The position numbers were made by a program, and so were the translations under genes. This document shows positions 54,310 through 63,890 of a stretch of DNA of 64,000 nucleotides, piece by piece. Within the stretch, counting starts at the first letter, position 1; each line of letters starts with the position of its first letter. The notes below the pieces were generated by a model that made no database searches, was not told the origin of the DNA, and saw nothing but the letters and a program-made list of their open reading frames with translations. The stretch is from assembly GCF_900637905.1 (NCBI RefSeq), contig NZ_LR134472.1:1488001-1552000 (forward strand), in the 5' to 3' direction. The DNA is from Parvimonas micra (lineage in GTDB: Bacteria > Bacillota > Clostridia > Tissierellales > Peptoniphilaceae).

Positions 54310-57240
54310 TTGAAAAGATTCAAAAAAATTTCAAAATTTATTTTATCTTTTATGATTATGCTTAATATGTTGTTTGTTTTTTTTATAGATATAACATTTT
54401 CTTATAAAAATGATTTCATTTCTCATAAACAAGAACAAAATGAAATAACTAGGCAAACAGATATTACTTCTTCATCAGGAATAATTAAAGAAAATATTCA
54501 GATGAAAAACAAAGATAAAATAAATGAAGATAAATTGAAAAACGAAACTAAAGAAGAATGTACTTTAGTAAATAATCTTGAACCTAAACTTAAGAAAGAA
54601 TTTAAGCAAAAACTTAGGTCAGGATCTACAACGCCAATATCCGGAACTAGCACAATTGCTGCAAATGAGATAGCACCTGCAAATTATCTTCAAATAATAG
54701 ATAGAATTGCAGGAGCAAAAGTGGAGATTTTAGAAACAGGACCTGGAGTTAATGCAACTAAAAGTTTAAATCCATGGGGGGTTGCTAACGATTTATGGAG
54801 TGGTAAATTTAATGATACTATATTTAATAAGCTCTCTGGTAACGGATATGGCGGATATACAATTCAGTTTAAACCATCAAATACCAGTGCTTATGGATAT
54901 ACTACAGATCCTAAGGCGGGTTGGGATAACTCTGATTTAAATTTGAGTACGAGTTCAATGTGGGTTAAAATTAAATATACAAATGCTGCCTATTATGATG
55001 GAGAACTTGTAGATGCAATAGCAGTAATAAAAATAACTCCATTTAAGAATAGAACGGAAGGAGCTTCATGGAGTAATGGAGATTATACTAATAATACTTA
55101 TTATCCACTTGTCCAAATTAGCGACCTTTTGTACAGAGGTTGGAACTGGCAGAACGTAAATGAGATAAATATTGATTTACAACTTTTTAAAAAAGGTTCA
55201 TCTTCACCTATTCAATTTAGTGAAGGTAATTTTGGAGATATGGAGGCAACATATTATACCATAAATTCGCTTAATCCTACTTCTATACAAGGTGAAGGAG
55301 AAAATCCTGCTGCAACATATGGACCAGAATATGTTCTTCCTAAAAAGGGTACTTACAGTGGAGCTTATGTTATACCTGGTAGTCATATAGTAACTTCGTA
55401 TGGTGGAGATACAAGTATGGGTACACAATATGCTTATAATGGGGGAAGTTCATATTGGGATGGTGATGATCCAAGTCATCATAATTGGTCTCAGAATTCT
55501 GTTTTATTTACAACCAAGGCTACTACTCATTTAAATTTCACTATGGGAAACTTGTCAAGAGATCCTCAGCAACAATCTGTAAAGAGGACAAATTTTGTTT
55601 GGACTTCAATAAGTACACAGTCATTTACAAATTCTTATGTTAAGTATATTGATATACCTGTTGAAAAGAAATGGCAAGGACCTGGAGCCGGAGATGATGT
55701 ATCAACAGTTACAGTTAAACTATATGCAAAATACAAACTTAATTACCAAGACAAAGAGTACGAATTTAGGAATCTTACACTTACAAAAGATTCAAATGGA
55801 AATTGGAAAGGAAAATTTATAGGAGTTCCTGATTTACCATCTTTAAAAAAATTACTTGAAAAACACCATAAAGGTGGGACTATTACTGATCAAACTTATA
55901 TAGTTAAAGAAGTATATCTTGATGGTAAAGAAATAACAAATACTGATTATGAAAGTACTATTAACGGAAATATGAATTCAGGGTTTGTAATAAATAATAA
56001 AAGAGTAAAAAATGGTCTTACTGTTATAAAAAATTGGCAAGATCAAAATGGAAATCAAATAACTGGTAATGATACTTCAAAATTTCCGGAGGTTAAAGTT
56101 CTTTTAAAAAGGAAAATAAAGACCGGTAATTATTCATGGATAGAAGACTCTTCCTTTAGTAAAGAAGTTTCTCTTAATTACGATGGTAATTGGAAAAATG
56201 TAATAAATGGACTTGATATAAAAGATAGTCAAAATAGAGAATATGTATATTATATTATTGAACAAAATATTCCTAAAGGATTCAGAATTGTAAGTTATAA
56301 ACCAAGTAGTAGTTCTAATCCTCTTGTATGCACAGGTATAGAGATAGGAAATAAGACTACCGATGAAAATAAGCTTGAAGTTACGAATGCAAAAGATTTA
56401 GCAGATGTAAATATAGAAAAAGTTTGGCTTGATGTAAATGGAGTTCAGATGCCTTTTAATCAGACAAGCAATTTTGGAAATATAAAAGTTAATTTATATC
56501 GTAAGGTAGGAAACATTAAAGATGATAACTTTGTCAAGGAAGTTACTTTAAGTTATACAAAAAATTGGAAAGAAAAAGTAACAGAACTTTCAGTTCATAA
56601 TTCTGATGGAGAATTATATAACTATTATATAGAAGAAGACGCAACTACTTTACCTGATGGATTTTCTATAAAAGGATATACTCCTACTTCAGGAATAAAT
56701 TTGTCTCAGGATAGTACGAATAATATTTTGAAAGTTGAAAATATAAGAGATAAAGTTGACATACCTATTGAGAAAATATGGTATGATGTAAAAGGTAATA
56801 AAATAACAACAGAAGGTCCTCCAAATCTGGTAGTAAAACTTTATAGAACAACAGATGGAACTACAAAAAATGGAGAACTTGTTCAAATAGAAGGAAAAAA
56901 CGAAGTACTTCTCACTTATAATCAAGGAGCTTGGAGTTATAAATATAAAAATTTACCTATAAAAGATAATAATGGTAAATATTACACTTATTATATTCAA
57001 GAAGTCAAACCTAGCGGTTATCTTGAAATAGGAAGTATAGAAGAAAGAAGTATTACTTTTAAGCAAAATGATAATACAATAAAAACATTAACACTAAAGA
57101 ACAAACTTAATCCTGTTTATCCAGCAACAGGAGGAAATGGTTCTAAAGTTTATTTAACTGTTGGAATTACTGCAGTAGCATTCGGAATACTACTGCGTGA
57201 AATAATTCAAAATAAAAAAGAAAGAAGGAAAAACGCGTGA
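54310..57240 (+). CDS. Cell-wall-anchored adhesin with four CnaB domains
   Basis: Surface protein of 976 residues, probably the pilus tip. A signal peptide (about 1-30) precedes a charged linker, a large N-terminal domain (about 110-440) without von Willebrand A motifs, and four CnaB-like domains at about 450-560, 568-690, 700-810 and 817-932 (openings VEKKWQG, VIKNWQDQ, IEKVWLD, IEKIWYD). The sorting signal is YPATG at 937-941 with a hydrophobic helix and basic tail; Tyr replaces the usual Leu. TTG start after GAGGTGA. Its stop overlaps the pilin GTG by four bases. Confidence 0.88.
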   Translation: MKRFKKISKFILSFMIMLNMLFVFFIDITFSYKNDFISHKQEQNEITRQTDITSSSGIIKENIQMKNKDKINEDKLKNETKEECTLVNNLEPKLKKEFKQKLRSGSTTPISGTSTIAANEIAPANYLQIIDRIAGAKVEILETGPGVNATKSLNPWGVANDLWSGKFNDTIFNKLSGNGYGGYTIQFKPSNTSAYGYTTDPKAGWDNSDLNLSTSSMWVKIKYTNAAYYDGELVDAIAVIKITPFKNRTEGASWSNGDYTNNTYYPLVQISDLLYRGWNWQNVNEINIDLQLFKKGSSSPIQFSEGNFGDMEATYYTINSLNPTSIQGEGENPAATYGPEYVLPKKGTYSGAYVIPGSHIVTSYGGDTSMGTQYAYNGGSSYWDGDDPSHHNWSQNSVLFTTKATTHLNFTMGNLSRDPQQQSVKRTNFVWTSISTQSFTNSYVKYIDIPVEKKWQGPGAGDDVSTVTVKLYAKYKLNYQDKEYEFRNLTLTKDSNGNWKGKFIGVPDLPSLKKLLEKHHKGGTITDQTYIVKEVYLDGKEITNTDYESTINGNMNSGFVINNKRVKNGLTVIKNWQDQNGNQITGNDTSKFPEVKVLLKRKIKTGNYSWIEDSSFSKEVSLNYDGNWKNVINGLDIKDSQNREYVYYIIEQNIPKGFRIVSYKPSSSSNPLVCTGIEIGNKTTDENKLEVTNAKDLADVNIEKVWLDVNGVQMPFNQTSNFGNIKVNLYRKVGNIKDDNFVKEVTLSYTKNWKEKVTELSVHNSDGELYNYYIEEDATTLPDGFSIKGYTPTSGINLSQDSTNNILKVENIRDKVDIPIEKIWYDVKGNKITTEGPPNLVVKLYRTTDGTTKNGELVQIEGKNEVLLTYNQGAWSYKYKNLPIKDNNGKYYTYYIQEVKPSGYLEIGSIEERSITFKQNDNTIKTLTLKNKLNPVYPATGGNGSKVYLTVGITAVAFGILLREIIQNKKERRKNA

Positions 57241-59228
57241 GAAAATCAAAGAAAATTATATCATTAGTTTTAACATTTGTTATGATGTTGGCAATTTTTG
57301 TTCCGGCATTGACAAACGCTGCTGATGGTCAAAAAACAAAAGTGATTATTCATAAAATTTTGATGAAAGATGAAAATGCTTTGAAAAATCATAACGATGA
57401 CAATAAAAATCCAAAATACGATGGTAATCAAATAAATAATATAACAAATTATTTTGGAGAAGGCTCTAAAGAAATTGCTGGAGTTGCTTTTGATATTTAT
57501 AAAGAGGGTGACGAAGGAATACAAGGTGATAATGCTATATTTGGAGGAGTTGCAGATTCAACTAAAAAATATAAAAAAGTTGGAGATACAGTTTTAACTA
57601 AGGCAAATGGAGCTGAATTTAAAGATCTTGAAAATGGAACATACATCATAGTTGAAAATAGAGAAAAAACAACTTATGTAGGAGAAAATGGTAAGTCTTT
57701 ATCAAATACTAAAGCAGTTCCTGCAAAAATTACTTTACCTATGACCTTATCTGATGGTTCAGGATATTTTAACAATGCAGATAAGCCTCTTCATTTATAT
57801 CCTAAGAATACAGAATCTGGAAAACCTGAAATAGAAAAGAAATTGGGCGAAAATGCACCTGTTGTTGATGGTAGTATTAAAGTAGGAGACACTATACCTT
57901 ATGAAGTAACTACTACAGTGAAAGCAGGGTCAACATACAAAACATTAGCATGGGGAGATAAAGTTTCAGCAGGATTAACTTTTAATAAAGATGTTACAAT
58001 AACGGCTGATAATGGTGTTACTTTACAAAAAAATACAGATTATACAATAGACGAAACAGATGATGGTTTTATGTTAAAACTAACAGATGCCGGATTGCTA
58101 AAAGTATCTAAGGTTACAGCACCTGATAACCCTCAATTGCCAATACAAGGGCAAAATAAAGATTTAAAGATAACATTAAAATACTCAGCAACAGTTAATA
58201 ATAAAGCTGTTGTAGAAAACCCTTTAGATAATACTGTTACTTTACATTATGGAAATAATAAATCATTTGTTCCTGAACCTGGTGATAATAACCCACCCCC
58301 TGTAAAACCTAAAAATAAAGAAATAAAAGTAAGTAAATCTTTTATAACAGGTGATGCATCTCATAGTCAATTACAATGGCCTGATAATTTAGAAATTACT
58401 TTTGTGTTAAAGGTTTATAATCCTGATACAAATAAGTGGGATGATACAGGAAAGACTATAAAGCTAACTAAAAACAAAGTAACAGATTCATTTAAAGATT
58501 TAGATGAAAATAAAGTTTATAAAGTTGTTGAAAAAGAAGTTAAAGGCTGGGTTCCTAATTATAGTCTTGATTCAGAAGGAAATTTAATTATTAAAAACAA
58601 GAAAAATGACAATCCGCCACCTATTACTCCAGACCCTGTAGTAGTAAGAACTTATGGAAAGAAATTTGTTAAGGTAGATAAGAGTCAACAAGATAAGACT
58701 TTATCTGGAGCAAAATTCTATGTTATGAATGAAAATAAAGATAAGTATCTTGCACTTAAAGATGACAGTCAACTTGCAACTGAACAAAAAGCATATACAG
58801 ATGCACAAGATGCTTATTTAAAAGCTGTGAAAGACAATGCCGCTAATAAAGACGAATTAAAAACTAAACGTGATGCTGCATATAAAGCTATGAAAATACA
58901 ATGGAAATGGGTTGAAAAATCAGAAGTAGCAAAAGCGTATGTTCTAATTTCAGATGAAAATGGAAAATTTGAAATTACAGGTCTTGCTAAAGGAAGTTAT
59001 TATTTAGAAGAATTTAAAGCTCCTGATGGTTATACATTACCACAAGGAGATGCAAGATATACTAAGTTTGAAGTTGGTACTGGAACTTATGCTCAAGAGG
59101 CATTAAAAATAAATAACGTTAAAGTAACTATTCCTCAAACTGGTGGAATGGGTGCAGTTATAGTTGTACTTTGTGGATTAGCAATCGTTGGTGTAGGATT
59201 TGCTATTAAGAAAAAAATAAATGCATAG
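57237..59228 (+). CDS. Major pilin backbone subunit
   Basis: Sortase-polymerised pilin of 663 residues. Signal peptide with cleavage near TNAADG, then isopeptide-bond domains. The pilin motif LHLYPKN supplies Lys190 for the intersubunit bond. An E-box YYLEEFKAPDGY (588-599, Glu592) lies in the last CnaB-type domain, and the sorting signal is IPQTG at 632-636 with membrane helix and basic tail. A Lys/Ala/Asp-rich helical insert (about 515-550) interrupts the last domain. GTG start overlapping the adhesin stop (GTGA), so translation is coupled. It is the likely shaft. Confidence 0.92.
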   Translation: MRKSKKIISLVLTFVMMLAIFVPALTNAADGQKTKVIIHKILMKDENALKNHNDDNKNPKYDGNQINNITNYFGEGSKEIAGVAFDIYKEGDEGIQGDNAIFGGVADSTKKYKKVGDTVLTKANGAEFKDLENGTYIIVENREKTTYVGENGKSLSNTKAVPAKITLPMTLSDGSGYFNNADKPLHLYPKNTESGKPEIEKKLGENAPVVDGSIKVGDTIPYEVTTTVKAGSTYKTLAWGDKVSAGLTFNKDVTITADNGVTLQKNTDYTIDETDDGFMLKLTDAGLLKVSKVTAPDNPQLPIQGQNKDLKITLKYSATVNNKAVVENPLDNTVTLHYGNNKSFVPEPGDNNPPPVKPKNKEIKVSKSFITGDASHSQLQWPDNLEITFVLKVYNPDTNKWDDTGKTIKLTKNKVTDSFKDLDENKVYKVVEKEVKGWVPNYSLDSEGNLIIKNKKNDNPPPITPDPVVVRTYGKKFVKVDKSQQDKTLSGAKFYVMNENKDKYLALKDDSQLATEQKAYTDAQDAYLKAVKDNAANKDELKTKRDAAYKAMKIQWKWVEKSEVAKAYVLISDENGKFEITGLAKGSYYLEEFKAPDGYTLPQGDARYTKFEVGTGTYAQEALKINNVKVTIPQTGGMGAVIVVLCGLAIVGVGFAIKKKINA

Positions 59229-59281
59229 AAAAATAAAGGGAGAAATATAAAAATTTGAATCCCTTAGAAAGGAGAGGCATT

Positions 59282-60145
59282 ATGAAAAAAACAATAAAAG
59301 GCTTATGGCTTATTATGATATTTGTTATGACATTTTTCATAGTGCCCACTGCCTTTGCAGATGAGAACTTCATAACTATTGAATATTATGAAAAATTAGA
59401 AAACGCAGAAAGTGGAAAAGACAGAATTCCAATAAAAGATTGTGTTTTTGGTATTATTAGAGTATCTGAAGATTTAAGTATTGAAAAAGCAAAACAGGAA
59501 GAGCTTTTGAAATCACTTTCTAGCAAAAACCTTAAAACTATTGAAGAAGAATACTCAAAAGTTGGTAAGCTTATAGAATTGAAGCCTACAGATAAAAATG
59601 GAAAAACAAAAATAGATGTAAATGAAAAAGGTATTTATTATGTTTTTGAACTTAGCAAGAAAGATGGAACAAATGAAATTGGAAAAAATACTGTTCCGTT
59701 TTTGGTAATTGTTGGGACAGGAAAAAATTATACTATATATCCTAAACATATTCCTTCTAAAGAAACGGTAGAACTTTCCGTAAAAAAGGTTTGGGAAGGG
59801 ACTAAGTTGGATGAGGTTGAGATAAAGCTTCTTGCAAATGGGGAAGAAACAGATGCGGTTTTTCTTAATGATAATAACAATTGGAAATATACTTTTAAAG
59901 GACTTGCTAAAAATGATAAAAATGGCAAGTTAATAGATTATAGTGTACGAGAAGTTGTTCCTAAAGGTTATATCGCTAAGGTAGAAAAGGATGATAGAGA
60001 AAATAGTTTTGTAATTACGAATAAAAAAACACCATCTAAAATTATACAAACCGGAGATATTTCTCATCTGTATTTTATAGGAAGTGCGTGCATTTTAATA
60101 GCCATGGGTTATACAATATATAAAAAAGGGAATAAAAACACATAA
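59282..60145 (+). CDS. Minor pilin, cell-wall base subunit
   Basis: Small pilus subunit of 287 residues: signal peptide ending near AFADEN, an N-terminal domain (to about 155), one CnaB domain (about 162-250; SVKKVWEG opening), then sorting signal IIQTG at 254-258, hydrophobic helix and KKGNKNT tail. Size and final position among the structural genes suggest the base subunit that anchors pili to the wall. ATG 59282 follows AAGGAGAGG; an in-frame upstream ATG at 59255 precedes that box. A weak hairpin (AAGGGA/TCCCTT, 59236-59265) lies in front. Confidence 0.85.
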   Translation: MKKTIKGLWLIMIFVMTFFIVPTAFADENFITIEYYEKLENAESGKDRIPIKDCVFGIIRVSEDLSIEKAKQEELLKSLSSKNLKTIEEEYSKVGKLIELKPTDKNGKTKIDVNEKGIYYVFELSKKDGTNEIGKNTVPFLVIVGTGKNYTIYPKHIPSKETVELSVKKVWEGTKLDEVEIKLLANGEETDAVFLNDNNNWKYTFKGLAKNDKNGKLIDYSVREVVPKGYIAKVEKDDRENSFVITNKKTPSKIIQTGDISHLYFIGSACILIAMGYTIYKKGNKNT

Positions 60146-60160
60146 CTGTGTTTTTATTTT
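60134..60160 (+). terminator. Terminator-like hairpin between pilin and sortase genes
   Basis: AAAAACACA, loop TAAC, TGTGTTTTT, followed by T-rich sequence; the loop covers the stop codon of the minor pilin. Only 12 bp separate it from the sortase ATG and no promoter is visible, so partial read-through is expected. Confidence 0.65.
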
Positions 60161-60172
60161 AATTTTTAAAAG

Positions 60173-61042
60173 ATGAAAAAGAATAATAAAATATTAATAA
60201 AATTTATAAATTATTTAACTACTTTTTTAGTTTTTCTAGGGATACTTATAATAAGTTATCCAATGGTAAGTAGAATGTATTATTATAACGTAAGTCAGAA
60301 AAATATTGATGAATTTAAAGAAGGAGTTAAAAAGATAACATCGGAGGAAATTCTTCAAAGAATGTCTCTTGCAAAGTCTTATAATGATTCTCTCAGCAAC
60401 ATTAATGTAGAAGATCCTTATATGAGAAAAAAACATGAAGAGGGAAAAAATGAATATGCAAGGATGCTTGAAGTGCAAGAAAAAATAGGATATATTCAAA
60501 TCCCTTCTTTAGATTTATCTTTACCTATATATGCAGGGACTTCAGAATCTGTTTTACAAAAAGGTGTAGGTCATATGGAAGGAACAAGTCTTCCTATAGG
60601 AGGAGAAAGTACTCATTGTATTCTTACTGCACATACAGGATTAAATACTGCAAGAATGTTTACCGATATAGACAAACTCAAAAAAGGTGATATTTTCCTA
60701 ATAGAAAATATCAAAGAAACTTTGGCATACAAGGTAGATAGTATACAAGTCATTGAACCTACAGATTTTTCGCAACTTGTAATAGTTCCAAAAGAAGATT
60801 ATGTTACTCTTCTTACATGCACTCCTTACATGGTAAATTCTCACAGACTTTTGGTAAGAGGAGTAAGGACTGAATATATTAAAAAATCTGTAGATGAGCA
60901 GTCAAATAAAAATAAGCCATTTTTGACAGAGAATAATTTGATAATGATTGCAACTATTTTCTTTGATATTTTAATTTTAATTATTTATTGGCTAATTTTG
61001 AAAAAAAGCAGAAAGGAAAAGAGTAAGATTGATAAAGTATAA
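60173..61042 (+). CDS. srtC1: Class C sortase (pilin polymerase)
   Basis: Membrane transpeptidase that links pilin subunits. It has 289 residues with membrane segments near both ends (about 10-32 and 250-272), the class C layout. Catalytic residues: His154 (TAHTG), Cys216 (TLLTC) and Arg229 (HRLLVRG). The lid motif DPY lies near residue 83 in VEDPYMRKKHEEG. It starts 27 bp after the minor pilin and has no strong ribosome site, consistent with low expression. 45-50% similar by eye to the next sortase. Confidence 0.92.
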   Translation: MKKNNKILIKFINYLTTFLVFLGILIISYPMVSRMYYYNVSQKNIDEFKEGVKKITSEEILQRMSLAKSYNDSLSNINVEDPYMRKKHEEGKNEYARMLEVQEKIGYIQIPSLDLSLPIYAGTSESVLQKGVGHMEGTSLPIGGESTHCILTAHTGLNTARMFTDIDKLKKGDIFLIENIKETLAYKVDSIQVIEPTDFSQLVIVPKEDYVTLLTCTPYMVNSHRLLVRGVRTEYIKKSVDEQSNKNKPFLTENNLIMIATIFFDILILIIYWLILKKSRKEKSKIDKV

Positions 61043-61862
61043 AAAAATCTTTAAAAATGTGATTTGGATATTACCGGTTGTTTTAGGCTTAGGTATAATG
61101 ATATATCCTCTTGTGAGTCAAATTTATTACCAAAGCAAATTTTCAAATGATGTTAAAGAATTTCAAAATGCAAAGTCAAATATTCCTTCGAAAGATGTAG
61201 AGAATAGAATAGAACTTGCAAGGAATTATAATAATACTCTTAATCCGGCTAGAATAGGAGATCCTTTCACTTCTGATGAGAAAAAAGGTAGAGAAGCTTA
61301 TGCTAAAATGTTGGAAATAAAGGAAAAAATCGGATATATTTCAATACCTAAAATAAATCAGGAAATTCCAATAAAAGCAGGAACTGAAGAATCGATTCTT
61401 GAAGAATGTGCAGGTCATATGGAAGGAACAAGTCTTCCAATAGGAGGTAAGGGAACACATAGTGTTATTACTGCACATAGAGGGCTTCCAAATAAAAGGT
61501 TGTTTACAGATTTAGATAAGTTAGAAAAAGGTGATTTATTTCATATAACTAATATTAAAGAAACTTTAACATATAAAGTAGATCAAATTTTAGTTGTAGA
61601 ACCTGATGACTTTGAACAAGTTTTGGTAGTTGAAAGTAAGGATTATGTAACTCTTCTTACATGTACTCCTTATGGTGTAAATTCACATAGACTACTTGTA
61701 AGAGGAGAAAGATATATATTACCGGAAGATGACGTTAAGAAAGAAAAAGTTGACGTATACAGAACTTATAGAGAAAAAATTATATATATATTTATTGCTT
61801 TAATAATCTTGACAATATCTTTTACTCTTTTTTGGAAAAGGAGAAGAAAATTTGAAAAGTAA
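61029..61862 (+). CDS. srtC2: Class C sortase (second pilin polymerase)
   Basis: 277 residues, paralogue of the preceding gene. Two membrane segments, lid motif DPF in IGDPFTSDEKKG, His150 (TAHRG), Cys212 (TLLTC) and Arg in HRLLVRG. TTG start, overlapping the upstream sortase by 14 bp. Two lid-bearing class C sortases with three substrates suggests division of labour, such as shaft polymerisation and tip or base addition; which does which cannot be seen. Confidence 0.92.
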   Translation: MIKYKKIFKNVIWILPVVLGLGIMIYPLVSQIYYQSKFSNDVKEFQNAKSNIPSKDVENRIELARNYNNTLNPARIGDPFTSDEKKGREAYAKMLEIKEKIGYISIPKINQEIPIKAGTEESILEECAGHMEGTSLPIGGKGTHSVITAHRGLPNKRLFTDLDKLEKGDLFHITNIKETLTYKVDQILVVEPDDFEQVLVVESKDYVTLLTCTPYGVNSHRLLVRGERYILPEDDVKKEKVDVYRTYREKIIYIFIALIILTISFTLFWKRRRKFEK

Positions 61863-62730
61863 AAAAATAGGTCTGTATATAGTATTACTTGGTCTTTTTG
61901 TATTTTTATATCCTCAAATAAAAGCTGTAGGTAGAGATATTATGATGTTTTCTGATATAAAAAACTATGGCAATTCAAAGTTAAATAATTTTGAACATAT
62001 AAATAATATAGAAAAGATAATTAAAAGCGATAAAATTATAAATGGGAATATTATAGATGTATTTAGTAATAATATAAAAGATAAGAACGAGACAAATTTA
62101 GAAGATGAACATATAGGGTATGTTTATATACCTAAAATAGGGCTTACATATAAGCTCTATAATAAAGCTAATTTGAAAAAATTGGAAAAAGGAGTTGCTG
62201 TACTTGAAGGTTCTTCTATTCCGAATGACAATGAAGAGAATAGGACTATAATTGCAGGTCATAATATGTGGCAAGGAACTGCTATTTTTAGGGATATAAA
62301 AGATTTAAAACAAGGAGATAAAGTATATATACATTCTCTTAGATCAAATTATGAGTATGAAGTGACAGATTTTAAAGTTATAGATCAATATGACAATGAA
62401 AGTATTTCAGTTATCAAAAACACGAACATACTTACACTTCTTACTTGTGTAAATGATTCTAAGTTTGATAAAAGATATATAGTTAATTTAAAACTTACGA
62501 ATGTAAAAATAGCCACGATGAATAGTCAAAATTTAGAAGAAGACGGGAAATTATTTCAAGGATTTGAAATTAATCCTCCCAAGAGTTTAGTAGATTATAT
62601 ATTTGACAAAAATATATCTTCATGGCAAAAAATGATAAGATTTCAACCTTATTTTTTTTCAATAGTAACTGTAGTAATAATATTTTTTGTGTTTATTAAG
62701 ATATTAAGAGTAAAAAAATTGGTTCAGTAA
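61852..62730 (+). CDS. Third sortase, lidless
   Basis: 292 residues, sortase fold with His137 (IAGHNMW), Cys199 (TLLTC) and Arg in DKRYIV. Membrane segments at about 5-22 and 262-285. No DP[FWY] lid is present in the region before HIGYVYIPKIG, and HNMW and CVND differ from the class C pair. It may attach finished pili to the wall or serve the divergent YPATG signal. TTG start overlapping the previous gene by 11 bp. Confidence 0.85.
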   Translation: MKSKKIGLYIVLLGLFVFLYPQIKAVGRDIMMFSDIKNYGNSKLNNFEHINNIEKIIKSDKIINGNIIDVFSNNIKDKNETNLEDEHIGYVYIPKIGLTYKLYNKANLKKLEKGVAVLEGSSIPNDNEENRTIIAGHNMWQGTAIFRDIKDLKQGDKVYIHSLRSNYEYEVTDFKVIDQYDNESISVIKNTNILTLLTCVNDSKFDKRYIVNLKLTNVKIATMNSQNLEEDGKLFQGFEINPPKSLVDYIFDKNISSWQKMIRFQPYFFSIVTVVIIFFVFIKILRVKKLVQ

Positions 62731-62760
62731 TTAGCATTGAAGACTAAAATTATCAATTTG

Positions 62761-62805
62761 TTAATTTATTAATACAAAAATTGCATTAATAAATTAAGAT
62801 TATAT
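62761..62805 (+). terminator. AT-only 13-bp inverted repeat after the pilus operon
   Basis: TTAATTTATTAAT (62761-62773), 11-nt loop, exact complement to 62797, then GATTATATATTTTTTT. A perfect stem but AT-only and with the T-run displaced, so a weak terminator or a protein-binding site. Confidence 0.45.
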
Positions 62806-62877
62806 ATTTTTTTAAATAGCAAAAAAATTAGTGAATGTTTTTTTATTTTATTTTTTAAACTTAATGATTGAACCTTT

Positions 62878-62907
62878 TTGTTTGAAAATTTTAAAAAGTG
62901 GTATAAT
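62878..62907 (+). promoter_or_regulatory. Promoter of ahpC
   Basis: TTGTTT, 18 bp, TATAAT with GTGG before the -10, 42 bp upstream of the ATG. No PerR-type box was recognised. Confidence 0.6.
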
Positions 62908-62949
62908 AAAACTGTCTTAGTAAAAGAGGCAAATATAGGAGGTATTAGT

Positions 62950-63513
62950 ATGAGTTTAATTGGAAAGAAAATTGAAGAATTTGATGTTCCAGCATATTAT
63001 GATGGGGACATAATAAGAGTATCAAATAAAGATTTAGAAGGTAAATGGAGTGTTTTCTTCTTCTACCCTGGAGATTTTACATTCGTATGTCCAACTGAAT
63101 TGGAAGATTTAGCACTAAGTTATGATAAATTTAAAGCTATTGACTGCGAAATTTATTCAGTATCTACTGATTCTGAATTTGTTCACAAGGCTTGGTGGGA
63201 TGCATCTGAAACTATTAGAAAAATTCAATATCCAATGATTTCAGATAGAGCTTTAGCTCTTTCAGAACAATTTGGTGTTTTGATTGAAGGAGAAGGACAA
63301 GCATTAAGAGGAACTTTCGTTGTAAATCCTCAAGGTGAAATAGTTCTTTATGAAGTAAATGCTAATGGAATCGGTAGAAACGCTAAAGAATTATTAAGAA
63401 AAGTTCAAGCTGCTCAATTTGTTGCAAAACATGGAGATAAAGTATGTCCTGCAAGATGGGAACCGGGTGATGAAACATTAACTCCAGGATTAGATTTAGT
63501 TGGTAAAATTTAG
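62950..63513 (+). CDS. ahpC: 2-Cys peroxiredoxin AhpC
   Basis: Thiol peroxidase reducing hydrogen peroxide and organic peroxides. It has 187 residues. Peroxidatic Cys47 in FTFVCPTE, resolving Cys166 in VCPARWEPG, and the GEGQALRGTFVVNPQG segment are typical. The usual reductase AhpF is not downstream within the window. ATG 62950 follows AGGAGG; the longer frame from 62878 runs through the promoter and is rejected. Single-gene unit. Confidence 0.95.
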   Translation: MSLIGKKIEEFDVPAYYDGDIIRVSNKDLEGKWSVFFFYPGDFTFVCPTELEDLALSYDKFKAIDCEIYSVSTDSEFVHKAWWDASETIRKIQYPMISDRALALSEQFGVLIEGEGQALRGTFVVNPQGEIVLYEVNANGIGRNAKELLRKVQAAQFVAKHGDKVCPARWEPGDETLTPGLDLVGKI

Positions 63514-63527
63514 TTATAAATCATTTT

Positions 63528-63558
63528 AGACCGATATTGTATTTCGGTCTTTTTTTTA
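63528..63558 (+). terminator. Terminator after ahpC
   Basis: AGACCGA, 8-nt loop, TTCGGTCT and eight T, 15 bp after the stop. Confidence 0.85.
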
Positions 63559-63626
63559 TTTTGAAACAACGTGATTTTTAGCGATGTATTTAATAGAAAT
63601 GATTGTAAGCAAGGGTATTATTTTTG

Positions 63627-63655
63627 TTGAAAATTAATTATTTTCGTGTTATAAT
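63627..63655 (+). promoter_or_regulatory. Promoter of the T-box leader
   Basis: TTGAAA, 17 bp, TATAAT; transcription would start near 63662. Confidence 0.7.
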
Positions 63656-63661
63656 ATATCT

Positions 63662-63890
63662 AATATTTTTATGTAAATAGAAAATTAAATATAGGCATAT
63701 AAAAGAGGAGTAACTTAAAAGGAATTTTTAGAGAGAATTTGTTTGGTGAAAAAATTTAATTCGTTTTTTGTGAAGGTAGCTTTTTAGCTTTGAAAAACGG
63801 GTAATTTCGTTATAAATTAGAGAGTCATTTTTATGAAAATTAGGTGGTACCGCGATAACTTCGTCCTATGTATAGGACGAAGTTTTTTTA
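63662..63890 (+). promoter_or_regulatory. T-box riboswitch leader
   Basis: tRNA-sensing leader of aminoacyl-tRNA synthetase or amino-acid genes. Visible parts: GGAGTAAC with the AGTA of the specifier loop (near 63704-63711), AGAGAG and GGTGAA elements of Stem I, the T-box AGGTGGTACCGCG at 63842-63854, and the terminator AACTTCGTCCTA/TAGGACGAAGTT plus T-run at 63857-63890. The specifier is ambiguous: AGC, CTT or TTT near 63784-63793, depending on how the upper helix is drawn. The regulated gene must lie beyond 64000. Confidence 0.88.
63857..63890 (+). terminator. T-box regulated terminator
   Basis: 12-bp perfect stem, loop TGTA, seven T. It directly abuts the T-box sequence, as needed for the mutually exclusive antiterminator. 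Confidence 0.88.
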
